A DNA stretch of 8,853 nucleotides, taken from positions 1 through 8,853 of the forward strand of contig JAISTN010000397.1 of the NCBI GenBank assembly GCA_031272565.1, in the 5' to 3' direction. The DNA is from Bifidobacteriaceae bacterium (GTDB lineage Bacteria; Actinomycetota; Actinomycetes; Actinomycetales; WQXJ01). Position 1 is the first letter of the stretch. The number at the start of each line of letters is the position of its first letter. Positions 1 through 5,945 of this stretch are shown here, piece by piece. The notes beneath the pieces are model-generated. The model was not told where the DNA came from. It worked only from the letters and a program-made list of their open reading frames with translations, and did no database searches. The translations under genes were made by a program, and so were the position numbers.

Positions 1-168
1 GGGTGGCCAACCCCGAGTCGGCGGGGCCCAGGAAGTCGTCACCTGGGACCCGTCCCCAAGTGACGAGGGCGGCGCCGGGGTTTTCAAGTGGCCACCTGGG
101 ACCTGGACCCGGGTGGCCAGCCCGGGGCCGGCGGGGCCCGGGTGGCAACCTCGGTGCCGGCGGTGGGC
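1..168. repeat. Degenerate GC-rich direct repeats upstream of nudC
   Basis: Three related ~29-base units beginning GGGTGGC lie at 1-29, 111-139 and 140-168. The first two are close to each other, the third more diverged; units two and three are in direct tandem. A second motif, CACCTGGGACC, occurs at 40-50 and 93-103, so the first ~110 bases look like an internally duplicated sequence. The stretch stays open in the nudC frame, but as protein it would be a Gly/Pro/Arg-rich low-complexity run, so I treat it as non-coding. Function is unknown; it could be an intergenic repeat or the decayed tail of an upstream gene. The window edge cuts it off. Confidence 0.6.
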
Positions 169-218
169 TGGGGCCAGGGCACCTTGAGTTTCAGACCCAA
201 CCCCTAAGGTGTTGGAGC

Positions 219-1148
219 ATGAAGCTTCACCTGCCCCTGGCCCGCGCCGCCGCCCAGCGTGACGAGCGCCGCCGCCACGATCCCAAGCTGTTGGACACGC
301 TGCTAGCCGATTACAGGACCTGCATCCTGGTGATCTATCACGGCTTGACGCCCATCACGGCCCCGCGGAACTTGATCTATGGCACCTGCAACGACCTGAA
401 GAAGTTCGGGGTCACCGGACTGCCGGTCTATCTGGGCAGTCATGAGGGGCAGGACTACGTTGGCCTGATCATCGATGACGGCCCCGGGACCTGCGGCGAA
501 GACGGCCATCCGCAGATGGATGTGTTCGACTGGTACAGCCTCAGGGCCGTGGGTGGTGAACTAGATGACCTGGACGCCGGGCTGTTCACCGAGTTGGCGG
601 CGTTGGAAGAGTGGCACCGGGCATCCACCTATTGCCCGTCTTGTGGCACGGCCACCCAGGTGACCCAGGCCGGCTGGGCGCGGCACTGCCCCAAGGAGGA
701 CCGCGATCTGTTCCCCCGCACCGACCCGGCCGTCATCATGGCCGTGCTGGACCCGGCGGACAGGTTGTTGTTGGTCCACGCGGTGGCCTGGGAGGGTCAG
801 CGCCACTCGCTGGTGGCGGGCTTTGTCGAGGCCGGCGAATCGTTGGAGGCTTGCGTCCGGCGCGAGGTGCTGGAAGAAACCGGCCTGGAGGTAGGCCCGG
901 TCCGCTACGTAGGCTCGCAGCCCTGGCCCTTCCCGCGTTCGCTGATGTGTGCCTTCGTGGCCCGGGCGCTGTCCACCGACATCAACGTGGACGGTATCGA
1001 GATCGAATGCGGCCACTGGTACTCCCGCGAGGACCTGAAGGCCTCACTGGCCGACAAGACCTTGACGCTGCCCCCCGGTGCCTCGATTGCCCGGGCTGTG
1101 ATCAACACCTGGCGCCAAGGCCAGCTCGCCCCACCTGAAGAGTCTTAG
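219..1148 (+). CDS. nudC: NudC-family NAD(H) pyrophosphatase (Nudix hydrolase)
   Basis: Nudix hydrolase predicted to cleave NAD(H) to NMN(H) and AMP; family members also remove NAD caps from RNA. It is a 309-residue cytoplasmic protein. The zinc-ribbon region starts with C139 and C142 (CPSC) and continues with C157. The fourth position, where a Cys is usual, is E160 (CPKE). The PRTDPAVI stretch follows. A complete Nudix box (GX5EX7REUXEEXGU) spans residues 201-223, and the NudC-specific SQPWPFP motif is at 233-239, which separates it from other Nudix enzymes. The frame is open back to a GTG at base 3, but residues before 219 are low-complexity repeat sequence. ATG 219 has AAGG at 206-209, nine bases upstream, and gives a length close to actinobacterial NudC (about 310 aa). 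The gene is monocistronic here and converges on pdxK. Confidence 0.93.
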   Translation: MKLHLPLARAAAQRDERRRHDPKLLDTLLADYRTCILVIYHGLTPITAPRNLIYGTCNDLKKFGVTGLPVYLGSHEGQDYVGLIIDDGPGTCGEDGHPQMDVFDWYSLRAVGGELDDLDAGLFTELAALEEWHRASTYCPSCGTATQVTQAGWARHCPKEDRDLFPRTDPAVIMAVLDPADRLLLVHAVAWEGQRHSLVAGFVEAGESLEACVRREVLEETGLEVGPVRYVGSQPWPFPRSLMCAFVARALSTDINVDGIEIECGHWYSREDLKASLADKTLTLPPGASIARAVINTWRQGQLAPPEES

Positions 1149-1178
1149 GCGTCCTGCCAGTTCCATGTCGACGAGGAG

Positions 1179-1191
1179 CGCCCACGGGGCG
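1179..1191 (+). terminator. Small GC hairpin downstream of nudC
   Basis: CGCCC (1179-1183) and GGGCG (1187-1191) form a five-base-pair stem with a three-base loop, 30 bases after the nudC stop. No T-tract follows. It could assist termination of nudC, but the larger inverted repeat at 1228-1267 is the stronger candidate. Confidence 0.25.
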
Positions 1192-1227
1192 TGACGTAGG
1201 AGACGTGGCGGGTAAGCATGGTGGGGG

Positions 1228-1267
1228 CCACTGTCTGGCAGGGGCTATGCCCCTTGCCAGACAGTGG
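1228..1267. terminator. Long inverted repeat over the pdxK stop, likely bidirectional terminator
   Basis: An 18-base left arm (1228-1245) is matched perfectly by the right arm (1249-1267) apart from one bulged T at 1254, with loop TAT. It lies between the convergent nudC and pdxK genes and would terminate either strand. Neither side carries a T-tract, which is common for hairpin terminators in high-GC actinobacteria but lowers certainty. The right arm encodes the last residues of PdxK and the loop and left arm contain its stop codon, so stem and protein C-terminus share the same bases. Confidence 0.7.
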
Positions 1268-2057
1268 AGAAGGGCGTATGCCCGGCCACCCGGTGTTCGA
1301 TGCCGCGGGTCACTAGGGCCTTGGCTACGCGGACGGCATCGGGCAGGGCCGTGCCCTTGGCCAGTTCGGCCGTGATGGCGGCCGCGAAGGTGCAACCGGC
1401 GCCGCTGACCCGCTCCTGGCCGATCTTCGCCTTGGAGTAGACCTCTACGGTGGGCTCGCCGCCACCCGGGGCGGCCTGCACCAGGACGTCGACGGCATCG
1501 GGCCCAGGGAAGTCAATGCCACCTTTGACCACCACGGCCTGGGGGCCCAAGGCCAGGATGCGCCGGCCGGCTTCAACCAGGTCGTCCACGGTTGCCAAAG
1601 AAGCCAAGCCGCTCAAGGCCTTGGTTTCGAAGTTGTTGGGGGTCACCACGGTGGCCAGCGGCAGCACCTTTTCTTTCAGGGCGGTGTCGGTGTCCAGCGC
1701 GGCGCCGGGCTCTTGGCCCTTGCAGATCAAGACCGGGTCTAGCACCACGTGCCGCCACGGCTTCGAGGCTAGGGCTTTGGCTACCACCTCGATGGTGGCG
1801 GGTGTGCCCAGCATGCCGATCTTGACGGTGTCCAAGTCTTGTGAGGCGTTGGCGGCCTCGAACTGGTCCGCGATCACCTGCGGCTCAACCGGCACAAAGC
1901 GGTGGCCCCAGTTGGCGTTGGGATCGAACGACACGATGCACGTGATGGTGCCAATGCCGTAGACACCAAGTTGTTGGAAGGTTTTGAGGTCGACTTGAAG
2001 ACCTGCGCCCCCGGTGGCTTCGGAACCAGCGATGACGTAGGCGAATTTGACTGACAC
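1245..2057 (-). CDS. pdxK: Pyridoxine/pyridoxal kinase, ThiD-like PdxK subfamily
   Basis: Ribokinase-fold kinase, 270 residues, predicted to phosphorylate pyridoxine, pyridoxal or pyridoxamine with ATP in the B6 salvage route. N-terminal GSEATGGAG (11-19) corresponds to the GSDSSGGAG substrate loop of ThiD-like kinases. VVLDPVLICKG (104-114), VVTPNNFE (137-144) and the anion-hole segment SGAGCTF (218-224, with Cys222) resemble the Bacillus subtilis PdxK type more than classical HMP-phosphate kinase ThiD. A thiamine role (HMP/HMP-P kinase) remains the main alternative, since the families overlap in activity. Start choice: GTG 2057 has AGGGG (2072-2068) nine bases upstream and gives the usual family length. 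The ATG at 2129 would add a 24-residue tail overlapping pgi and is unlikely. The gene begins 13 bases after the pgi stop, and its ribosome site overlaps that stop codon, suggesting translational coupling. Confidence 0.86.
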   Translation of the reverse strand: MSVKFAYVIAGSEATGGAGLQVDLKTFQQLGVYGIGTITCIVSFDPNANWGHRFVPVEPQVIADQFEAANASQDLDTVKIGMLGTPATIEVVAKALASKPWRHVVLDPVLICKGQEPGAALDTDTALKEKVLPLATVVTPNNFETKALSGLASLATVDDLVEAGRRILALGPQAVVVKGGIDFPGPDAVDVLVQAAPGGGEPTVEVYSKAKIGQERVSGAGCTFAAAITAELAKGTALPDAVRVAKALVTRGIEHRVAGHTPFSTVWQGA

Positions 2058-2070
2058 TGAGGTGCTACCC

Positions 2071-3759
2071 CTATGGATGGACGCGGACTGAACGGTAGTA
2101 CTGAACCAGGGCCTGGCTGGATGGGTCAAGCTCGGTTAAGGCTGACTCTTCGCCCTTCAGTGCCGGCGTCACCTTGGCGGCCAGGGCCTTGCCCAGTTCC
2201 ACCCCCCACTGGTCGAACGAGTCGATGCCCCAGATGGTGCCCTGCACCAGCGTGATGTGTTCATACAGGGCGATCAGTTGGCCCAGGACCGAAGGGGTCA
2301 GGGCCGGCGCCATGATGGTGGTGGAGGGCCGGTTGCCGGTGAAGACCCGGGCCGGCACTATCGCCTCCGGGGTGCCTTCCGCCCGGACTTCCTCCGGGGT
2401 CTTGCCAAAGGCCAGGGCGGAAGTCTGGGCGATGCAGTTCGCCAGCAGCAGTTCATGGACGTCCTGGTCGCCGTCCTGCAACGGCACCGGCGGGTTGGCG
2501 AAGGCGATGAAGTCGGTGGGCACCAACTGGGTGCCCTGGTGCAGCAACTGGAAGAAGGCGTGCTGGCCGTTGGTGCCCGGTTCGCCCCAGAAGACTTCGC
2601 CGGTAGTGGTGGTGACCGGTTCGCCGTTCCAGCGCACCGACTTGCCATTCGATTCCATGGTCAGTTGCTGCAAGTAGGCGGGGAAGCGGGCCAGGTGCTG
2701 GGCGTAGGGCAGCACGGCGTGCGTGCGGGCGTCCCAGAAGTTGACGTACCAGATGTTCAGCAGGCCCAACAGCACCGGTACGTTGCGGTCGTAGGGCGTC
2801 ATCCGCAGGTGGGTGTCCATGGCATTGAAGCCGGCCAGGAACTCGCGGAACACCTGTGGGCCCAGCGAGACGGCCAGCACGGTGCCGATGGCGCTGTCTA
2901 CCGAATAGCGGCCGCCTACCCAGTCCCAGAAGCCGAAGGCGTTGTCTGGGTTGATGCCGAATTCGGCCACCTTGTCGCGGGCGGTCGACACGGCCACGAA
3001 GTGCTTGGCCACCGCCTGGGTGGCCGTCTCGGCCGAGGTCACCACGCCGCGGGCGTGCAGCATCTCAAGCAGCCAGGCCCGCGCCAGCCGGGCGTTGGTC
3101 AGGGTTTCCAGGGTGGTGAAGGTCTTGGAGGCGACAATAAACAGGGTCGTTTCCGGGTCCAGGGCGGCCAGCGTGTCGCCGATGTCGCTCGGGTCAACAT
3201 TCGACACGAACCGGGCTTTGATCCGCCCACGGTAGGGCGTCAGGGCTTGGTAGACCATGGCTGGGCCTAGGTCGGAGCCGCCGATGCCGATGTTCACCAC
3301 GGTCTCGAACGGCTTGCCGGTGACGCCGGTGTGGACGCCGTCTCGCACGGTCGCGGCGAAGGTTAGGAAGCGGGTCAGTTCGTGGTGGACGCCGGCTGTT
3401 ACGTCTTGCCCGTCAACCATCAAAGTGGGGCTGCCGGGCGGCAGCCGGAGGGCGGTATGCAGGACGGCCCGGTTTTCGGTCACGTTGATGTGTTCGCCAG
3501 TGAACATCGCTTCGATGCGGGACCTCAGGCCTACTTGATCAGCCAACTGGAGTAGCAACGTCAAGGTCCGCGGGTGGATTAAGTTTTTCGACAGGTCGAC
3601 CCGTAGATCGGCTGCCTGGAAGGTCAAGTCGGCCGCCCGCGTGGGCTGCCCGGCGAACCAGGTCCGCAAGTCGATGTGCTGCGCCGCCATCTGCTGGATG
3701 TGCTCCCGCAAGGCCTGCCAAGCTTCGGTGGTGGTGGGATCAACTGGCGCGATGCTCAT
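2071..3759 (-). CDS. pgi: Glucose-6-phosphate isomerase
   Basis: Interconverts glucose 6-phosphate and fructose 6-phosphate in glycolysis and gluconeogenesis; cytoplasmic, 562 residues, a normal length for the long bacterial/eukaryotic-type enzyme. Landmarks include the sugar-phosphate-binding loop [10 protein letters not shown] (157-166), SKTFTT (211-216), the first PGI signature around VGGRYSV (281-287), and the catalytic-region Glu in MESNGKS (E369). The catalytic-region His is in GTNGQH (H400), and the second signature [11 protein letters not shown] ends in the active-site Lys (K524). All key residues are present, so the enzyme should be active. The usual WDINSFDQWG is [10 protein letters not shown] here, a minor change. 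ATG 3759 is the natural start; only a weak GAAG precedes it, three bases away. It is the first gene of a two-gene unit with pdxK and diverges from the transporter operon. Confidence 0.98.
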   Translation of the reverse strand: MSIAPVDPTTTEAWQALREHIQQMAAQHIDLRTWFAGQPTRAADLTFQAADLRVDLSKNLIHPRTLTLLLQLADQVGLRSRIEAMFTGEHINVTENRAVLHTALRLPPGSPTLMVDGQDVTAGVHHELTRFLTFAATVRDGVHTGVTGKPFETVVNIGIGGSDLGPAMVYQALTPYRGRIKARFVSNVDPSDIGDTLAALDPETTLFIVASKTFTTLETLTNARLARAWLLEMLHARGVVTSAETATQAVAKHFVAVSTARDKVAEFGINPDNAFGFWDWVGGRYSVDSAIGTVLAVSLGPQVFREFLAGFNAMDTHLRMTPYDRNVPVLLGLLNIWYVNFWDARTHAVLPYAQHLARFPAYLQQLTMESNGKSVRWNGEPVTTTTGEVFWGEPGTNGQHAFFQLLHQGTQLVPTDFIAFANPPVPLQDGDQDVHELLLANCIAQTSALAFGKTPEEVRAEGTPEAIVPARVFTGNRPSTTIMAPALTPSVLGQLIALYEHITLVQGTIWGIDSFDQWGVELGKALAAKVTPALKGEESALTELDPSSQALVQYYRSVRVHP

Positions 3760-4032
3760 GACTTCAAAGACTATCGTTCATTGCCGCTTCGCACATGCCA
3801 GCCGGCCTACGGCAGCCACGCCCGGCCGCCATCGGCCCCGGGCCGGGCCGGCCAAGACGCTGGTGTGGCCGGCAGCGGACCCAAACCTCACCCTCAACAG
3901 GGCCCAAGCCGCTGCCGTCACTGGCCCGGAGGCGGGCGGCATCGGGCACCCCTGAGAGCTGCCGGTAGGTCAACCAAACGCGGCCCGGCGGGGACGCCAT
4001 AGGTAAATTGTCGGTTTCGTCGTGCCGTTTGG

Positions 4033-4057
4033 GGCCTCTCGATTTGTCGTGGAGGCC
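4033..4057 (+). promoter_or_regulatory. Leader inverted repeat followed by T-rich run
   Basis: GGCCTC (4033-4038) and GAGGCC (4052-4057) are perfect six-base arms with a 13-base loop. A T-rich stretch (4058-4071) follows directly. It may be a weak terminator or attenuator in the leader of the binding-protein mRNA, or a dyad operator. No regulator can be named from the sequence. Confidence 0.3.
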
Positions 4058-4082
4058 TGTTTTCGTGTTTTCTGGTGGGTCA

Positions 4083-4101
4083 GGTCCTATCTCGTAGGAC
4101 C
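4083..4101 (+). promoter_or_regulatory. Perfect stem-loop at the lipoprotein translation start
   Basis: GGTCCTA (4083-4089) and TAGGACC (4095-4101) form a perfect seven-base-pair stem with loop TCTCG. Its right arm contains AGGA (4096-4099), the only good ribosome site for ATG 4105. In RNA the stem would hide that site; in DNA it could be a dyad operator. ATG 4129 has its own site, GGGA at 4119-4122, outside the stem. Confidence 0.45.
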
Positions 4102-4128
4102 CAGATGAACACACAGATGGGAAAACAG

Positions 4129-5811
4129 ATGGCATTTTCCAAGAGGCTCACCGCCGCCCTCGCCTTGGCGGCCACCGCCGGGCTGGTGCTAAGCGCCTGC
4201 GGCGGTTCGAAGCACGAAGATTCCTCCACCAACACGGCCGCGGCAACCGACACTGCCCAGGCCACCGACACCGCCCAGGCGACCGACCAGTCCACCGAAA
4301 CAACCGAACCTACTGAAGCAACCCTGAGCGGCGCTGCTCAGGTGCTGGCCGATGCCGGCGTGACTACTCCAGTCGCTCTCACCATCCAGTACAACCCGGA
4401 CCACTATGGCGATGCCTCGGCTGAAGAGTACGGCGCGATCAAGGAACAGCTTGAAGAAACCGGCCTGTTCAACGTCACGCTGAACTCCACCGAGTGGGTC
4501 ACCTACAGCCAGGAGCGGATCGACAACTACTCGATCTACCAGCTCGGCTGGTTCCCGGATTACCCCGATGCCGACAACTACCTGTCGGTCTTCTTCAGCA
4601 AGGACAACTTCCTGGGCAATAAGTTCGACGAACCGACGGTCCAGGCCCTGATCGACGAGCAGCGGATCACCACCGATGAGGCCGCCCGCACTGCGCTGAT
4701 CGATCAACTCCAGACCGAGGTGGCCCAATATCTGCCGACTCTGCCGTTGCTGCAGGGCCAGCAGGTGGCCGTGATCGGCAATAATGTCAACGAGCCGCCG
4801 GTGCTGGATGCCTCATTCCAGTTCCGCTTCGCTTCGATCCAGAAGGACTCCGACCCCACTGCGGTGGTCAAGGTTGGCACCACCGATACGGTGACTTCGC
4901 TGGATCCGGCCGGCTCCTATGACAACGGCTCCTACCTGGTGCAGACCAACGTCTATCCGATGGTGCTGAGCTTTGCGCCGGGCAACCCGGTGCCGGCTCC
5001 CGAACTGGCCGAATCGTGCGAGTTCTCTGAGGATGGCGCCACCTACACCTGCAAGATCAAGGACGGCTTGAAGTGGGCCAACGGCAACACGCTGGACGCC
5101 AACGACGTCAAGTTCTCGTTCGACCGCCAGTTGACGATTGCCGACCCGGAGGGGCCCTCATCGCTGCTGGGCAGCCTTGATTCGGTTACTGTGCCGGACC
5201 CGTTGACGGTGGAGTTCCACCTGAACGCCCCCAACGACGTGACTTGGGAGCAGATTCTGGCTTCGCCGGTTGGCCCGATCGTGGACGATGACGTTTTCAG
5301 CGCCACCGAGTTGACGCCCGATGACGACATTGTGGCTGCCAACGCCTTCGCCGGCGCCTACACCATCAAGACGTGGAAGATCAACGAGGTGGCGGAGTTC
5401 AGTCCCAACCCGGATTACAACGGCGTGCAGGGCCAGCCGAAGAACGGCGGCATCATCATGACCTACTACAAGGAGTCCTCCAACATGCGGCTCAACATCG
5501 AGTCGGGTGAAGACGATGTGGCGTGGCGTTCGCTGACGGCTACCGACATCGCCTCGCTGGAAAGCTCCGACGCGGTCCAGGTTGTCTACGGCCCCGGTGG
5601 TGAGATTCGCTACATGGTGTTCAACGTGGAGACGATGCCGGGTGACACCCCGGAGCAGAAGCTGGCCATCCGCCAGGCGATCGCCATGTCGATTGACCGT
5701 GAAGAACTGTCCGAGGTGGTCTACGCCGGAACGTATGCGCCGTTGTGCTCGTACGTGCCGGAGGGTCTGCCGGGCGCCAACACGGCCGTCTGCGACCGCT
5801 ACAACCAGTAG
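4129..5811 (+). CDS. Circularly permuted SBP_bac_5-type ABC substrate-binding lipoprotein
   Basis: Extracytoplasmic solute receptor for the peptide-type ABC importer encoded downstream; 560 residues. A Sec lipoprotein signal peptide (1-23) ends in the lipobox LSAC, lipidated at C24. Residues 25-66 are a Thr/Ala/Asp/Gln-rich tether with TDTAQA repeats. Residues 67-239 match the normally C-terminal part of family 5 binding proteins: AAQVLADAGV, LGWFPDYPDADNYL (139-152), the Leu-rich LPLLQGQQVAV segment and the terminal FRFASIQK (232-239). Residues 248-560 match the normally N-terminal part: VGTTDTVTSLDPAGSYDNGS, the DGLKWANGNTLDANDVKFSFDR segment (312-333), YYKESSNMRLNIESGE, and IRQAIAMSIDREEL (514-527). 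The protein stops after VCDRYNQ, where the relocated part would normally follow. Family membership is certain; the permuted order is read directly. In-frame GTG 4075 and ATGs 4105 and 4117 are alternative starts, but 4129 gives the cleanest signal peptide. Substrate (peptide, sugar or other) cannot be told. Confidence 0.95.
   Translation: MAFSKRLTAALALAATAGLVLSACGGSKHEDSSTNTAAATDTAQATDTAQATDQSTETTEPTEATLSGAAQVLADAGVTTPVALTIQYNPDHYGDASAEEYGAIKEQLEETGLFNVTLNSTEWVTYSQERIDNYSIYQLGWFPDYPDADNYLSVFFSKDNFLGNKFDEPTVQALIDEQRITTDEAARTALIDQLQTEVAQYLPTLPLLQGQQVAVIGNNVNEPPVLDASFQFRFASIQKDSDPTAVVKVGTTDTVTSLDPAGSYDNGSYLVQTNVYPMVLSFAPGNPVPAPELAESCEFSEDGATYTCKIKDGLKWANGNTLDANDVKFSFDRQLTIADPEGPSSLLGSLDSVTVPDPLTVEFHLNAPNDVTWEQILASPVGPIVDDDVFSATELTPDDDIVAANAFAGAYTIKTWKINEVAEFSPNPDYNGVQGQPKNGGIIMTYYKESSNMRLNIESGEDDVAWRSLTATDIASLESSDAVQVVYGPGGEIRYMVFNVETMPGDTPEQKLAIRQAIAMSIDREELSEVVYAGTYAPLCSYVPEGLPGANTAVCDRYNQ
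4246..4290 (+). repeat. 18-base tandem repeat encoding TDTAQA in the lipoprotein tether
   Basis: Two near-identical 18-base units (4246-4263, 4264-4281) and a half unit (4282-4290) encode TDTAQA-TDTAQA-TDQ at residues 40-54. The units differ only at synonymous third positions. They lie between the lipidated Cys and the first folded segment, so they probably serve as a flexible tether whose length can change by repeat gain or loss. Confidence 0.75.
4327..4845 (+). other. Relocated C-terminal segment of the binding protein
   Basis: Residues 67-239 of the lipoprotein. In family 5 binding proteins this block follows the IRQAIAMSIDRE region and ends the protein; here it directly follows the signal peptide and tether. 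Its last residues, SFQFRFASIQK, resemble the FRFWLISK type of C-terminus usual in actinobacterial members, so the native end is preserved inside the chain. Confidence 0.85.
4870..5808 (+). other. Relocated N-terminal segment of the binding protein
   Basis: Residues 248-560. It opens with VKVGTTDTVTSLDPAG, the usual first strand of a mature actinobacterial family 5 binding protein. It continues collinearly through the domain II landmarks to the YAPLCSYVPEGLPGAN region and then stops. The join to the preceding block is only about eight residues (240-247, DSDPTAVV). Confidence 0.85.
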
Positions 5812-5832
5812 GGTCCTAGCCCTCACCTAGTA

Positions 5833-5867
5833 GGCTTTAGCCAGTTTTTCTGGCTTCGCTGAAGCCA
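5833..5867 (+). promoter_or_regulatory. Two mutually exclusive hairpins after the lipoprotein gene
   Basis: AGCCAG (5839-5844) pairs with CTGGCT (5850-5855) across a TTTTT loop. This can be extended by GGCTT (5833-5837) with AAGCC (5862-5866). The alternative is TGGCTTC (5851-5857) pairing with GAAGCCA (5861-5867). Both use bases 5851-5855, so only one can form at a time. Position between receptor and permease genes suggests control of downstream expression or of mRNA decay. Confidence 0.5.
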
Positions 5868-5868
5868 A

Positions 5869-5907
5869 GGTGGGAGGTCACCGCCCCTCCGGCGGTGGCC
5901 TCCCACC
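5869..5907 (+). terminator. 17-bp stem-loop between binding-protein and permease genes
   Basis: Left arm 5869-5885 pairs with right arm 5891-5907 over all 17 positions, with one G-U wobble and loop CCTCC. No T-tract follows. In ABC operons such a structure after the receptor gene often causes partial termination or protects the upstream mRNA, so that receptor outnumbers permease; that role is inferred here. Confidence 0.65.
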
Positions 5908-5945
5908 AACCCGTACCACCAGACGTGAGGCTCTAGGCCACCCGA

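Larger units (their letters stand above)
3760..4104. other. Divergent intergenic region between pgi and the transporter operon
   Basis: These 345 bases must hold the promoters for pgi (leftward) and the binding-protein gene (rightward), but I find no convincing -35/-10 pair on either strand. Bases 3790-3960 are very GC-rich, with clustered CCGG/GGCC palindromes. From about 3995 the composition becomes T-richer, and two hairpins lie close to the lipoprotein gene (4033-4057 and 4083-4101). A minus-strand reading frame (4135 to 3764) crosses most of the region and ends four bases before pgi; its product resembles nothing I know and I do not call it a gene. Confidence 0.6.

Noticed and set aside
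3..218. N-terminal extension of NudC from GTG at base 3
   Set aside because: The added 72 residues are repeat-derived Gly/Pro/Arg-rich sequence with no family counterpart; ATG 219 gives the normal length and has a ribosome site.
2058..2129. Upstream ATG start for pdxK at 2129
   Set aside because: It would overlap pgi by 59 bases and add residues absent from the family; GTG 2057 has a well-placed ribosome site.
2257..3270. Long plus-strand reading frame opposite pgi (337 codons)
   Set aside because: Antisense shadow of a clearly functional pgi; GC-rich codon bias opens the opposite strand. The translation is Gly/Val/Gln/His-rich and matches nothing.
3995..4020. AT-richer patch (TAGGTAAATT) as a -10 box
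   Set aside because: No matching -35 hexamer at suitable spacing on either strand.
3764..4135. Minus-strand reading frame of 123 codons ending just before pgi
   Set aside because: No recognisable domain, and no supported start. It overlaps the receptor gene's leader and first codons. A shorter version from an internal ATG cannot be excluded, but nothing supports it.
4129..5811. Receptor gene as two fused fragments or a pseudogene
   Set aside because: The frame is uninterrupted, with a good signal peptide, and the two blocks together supply a complete fold without duplication or loss, which fits rotation better than decay or random fusion.
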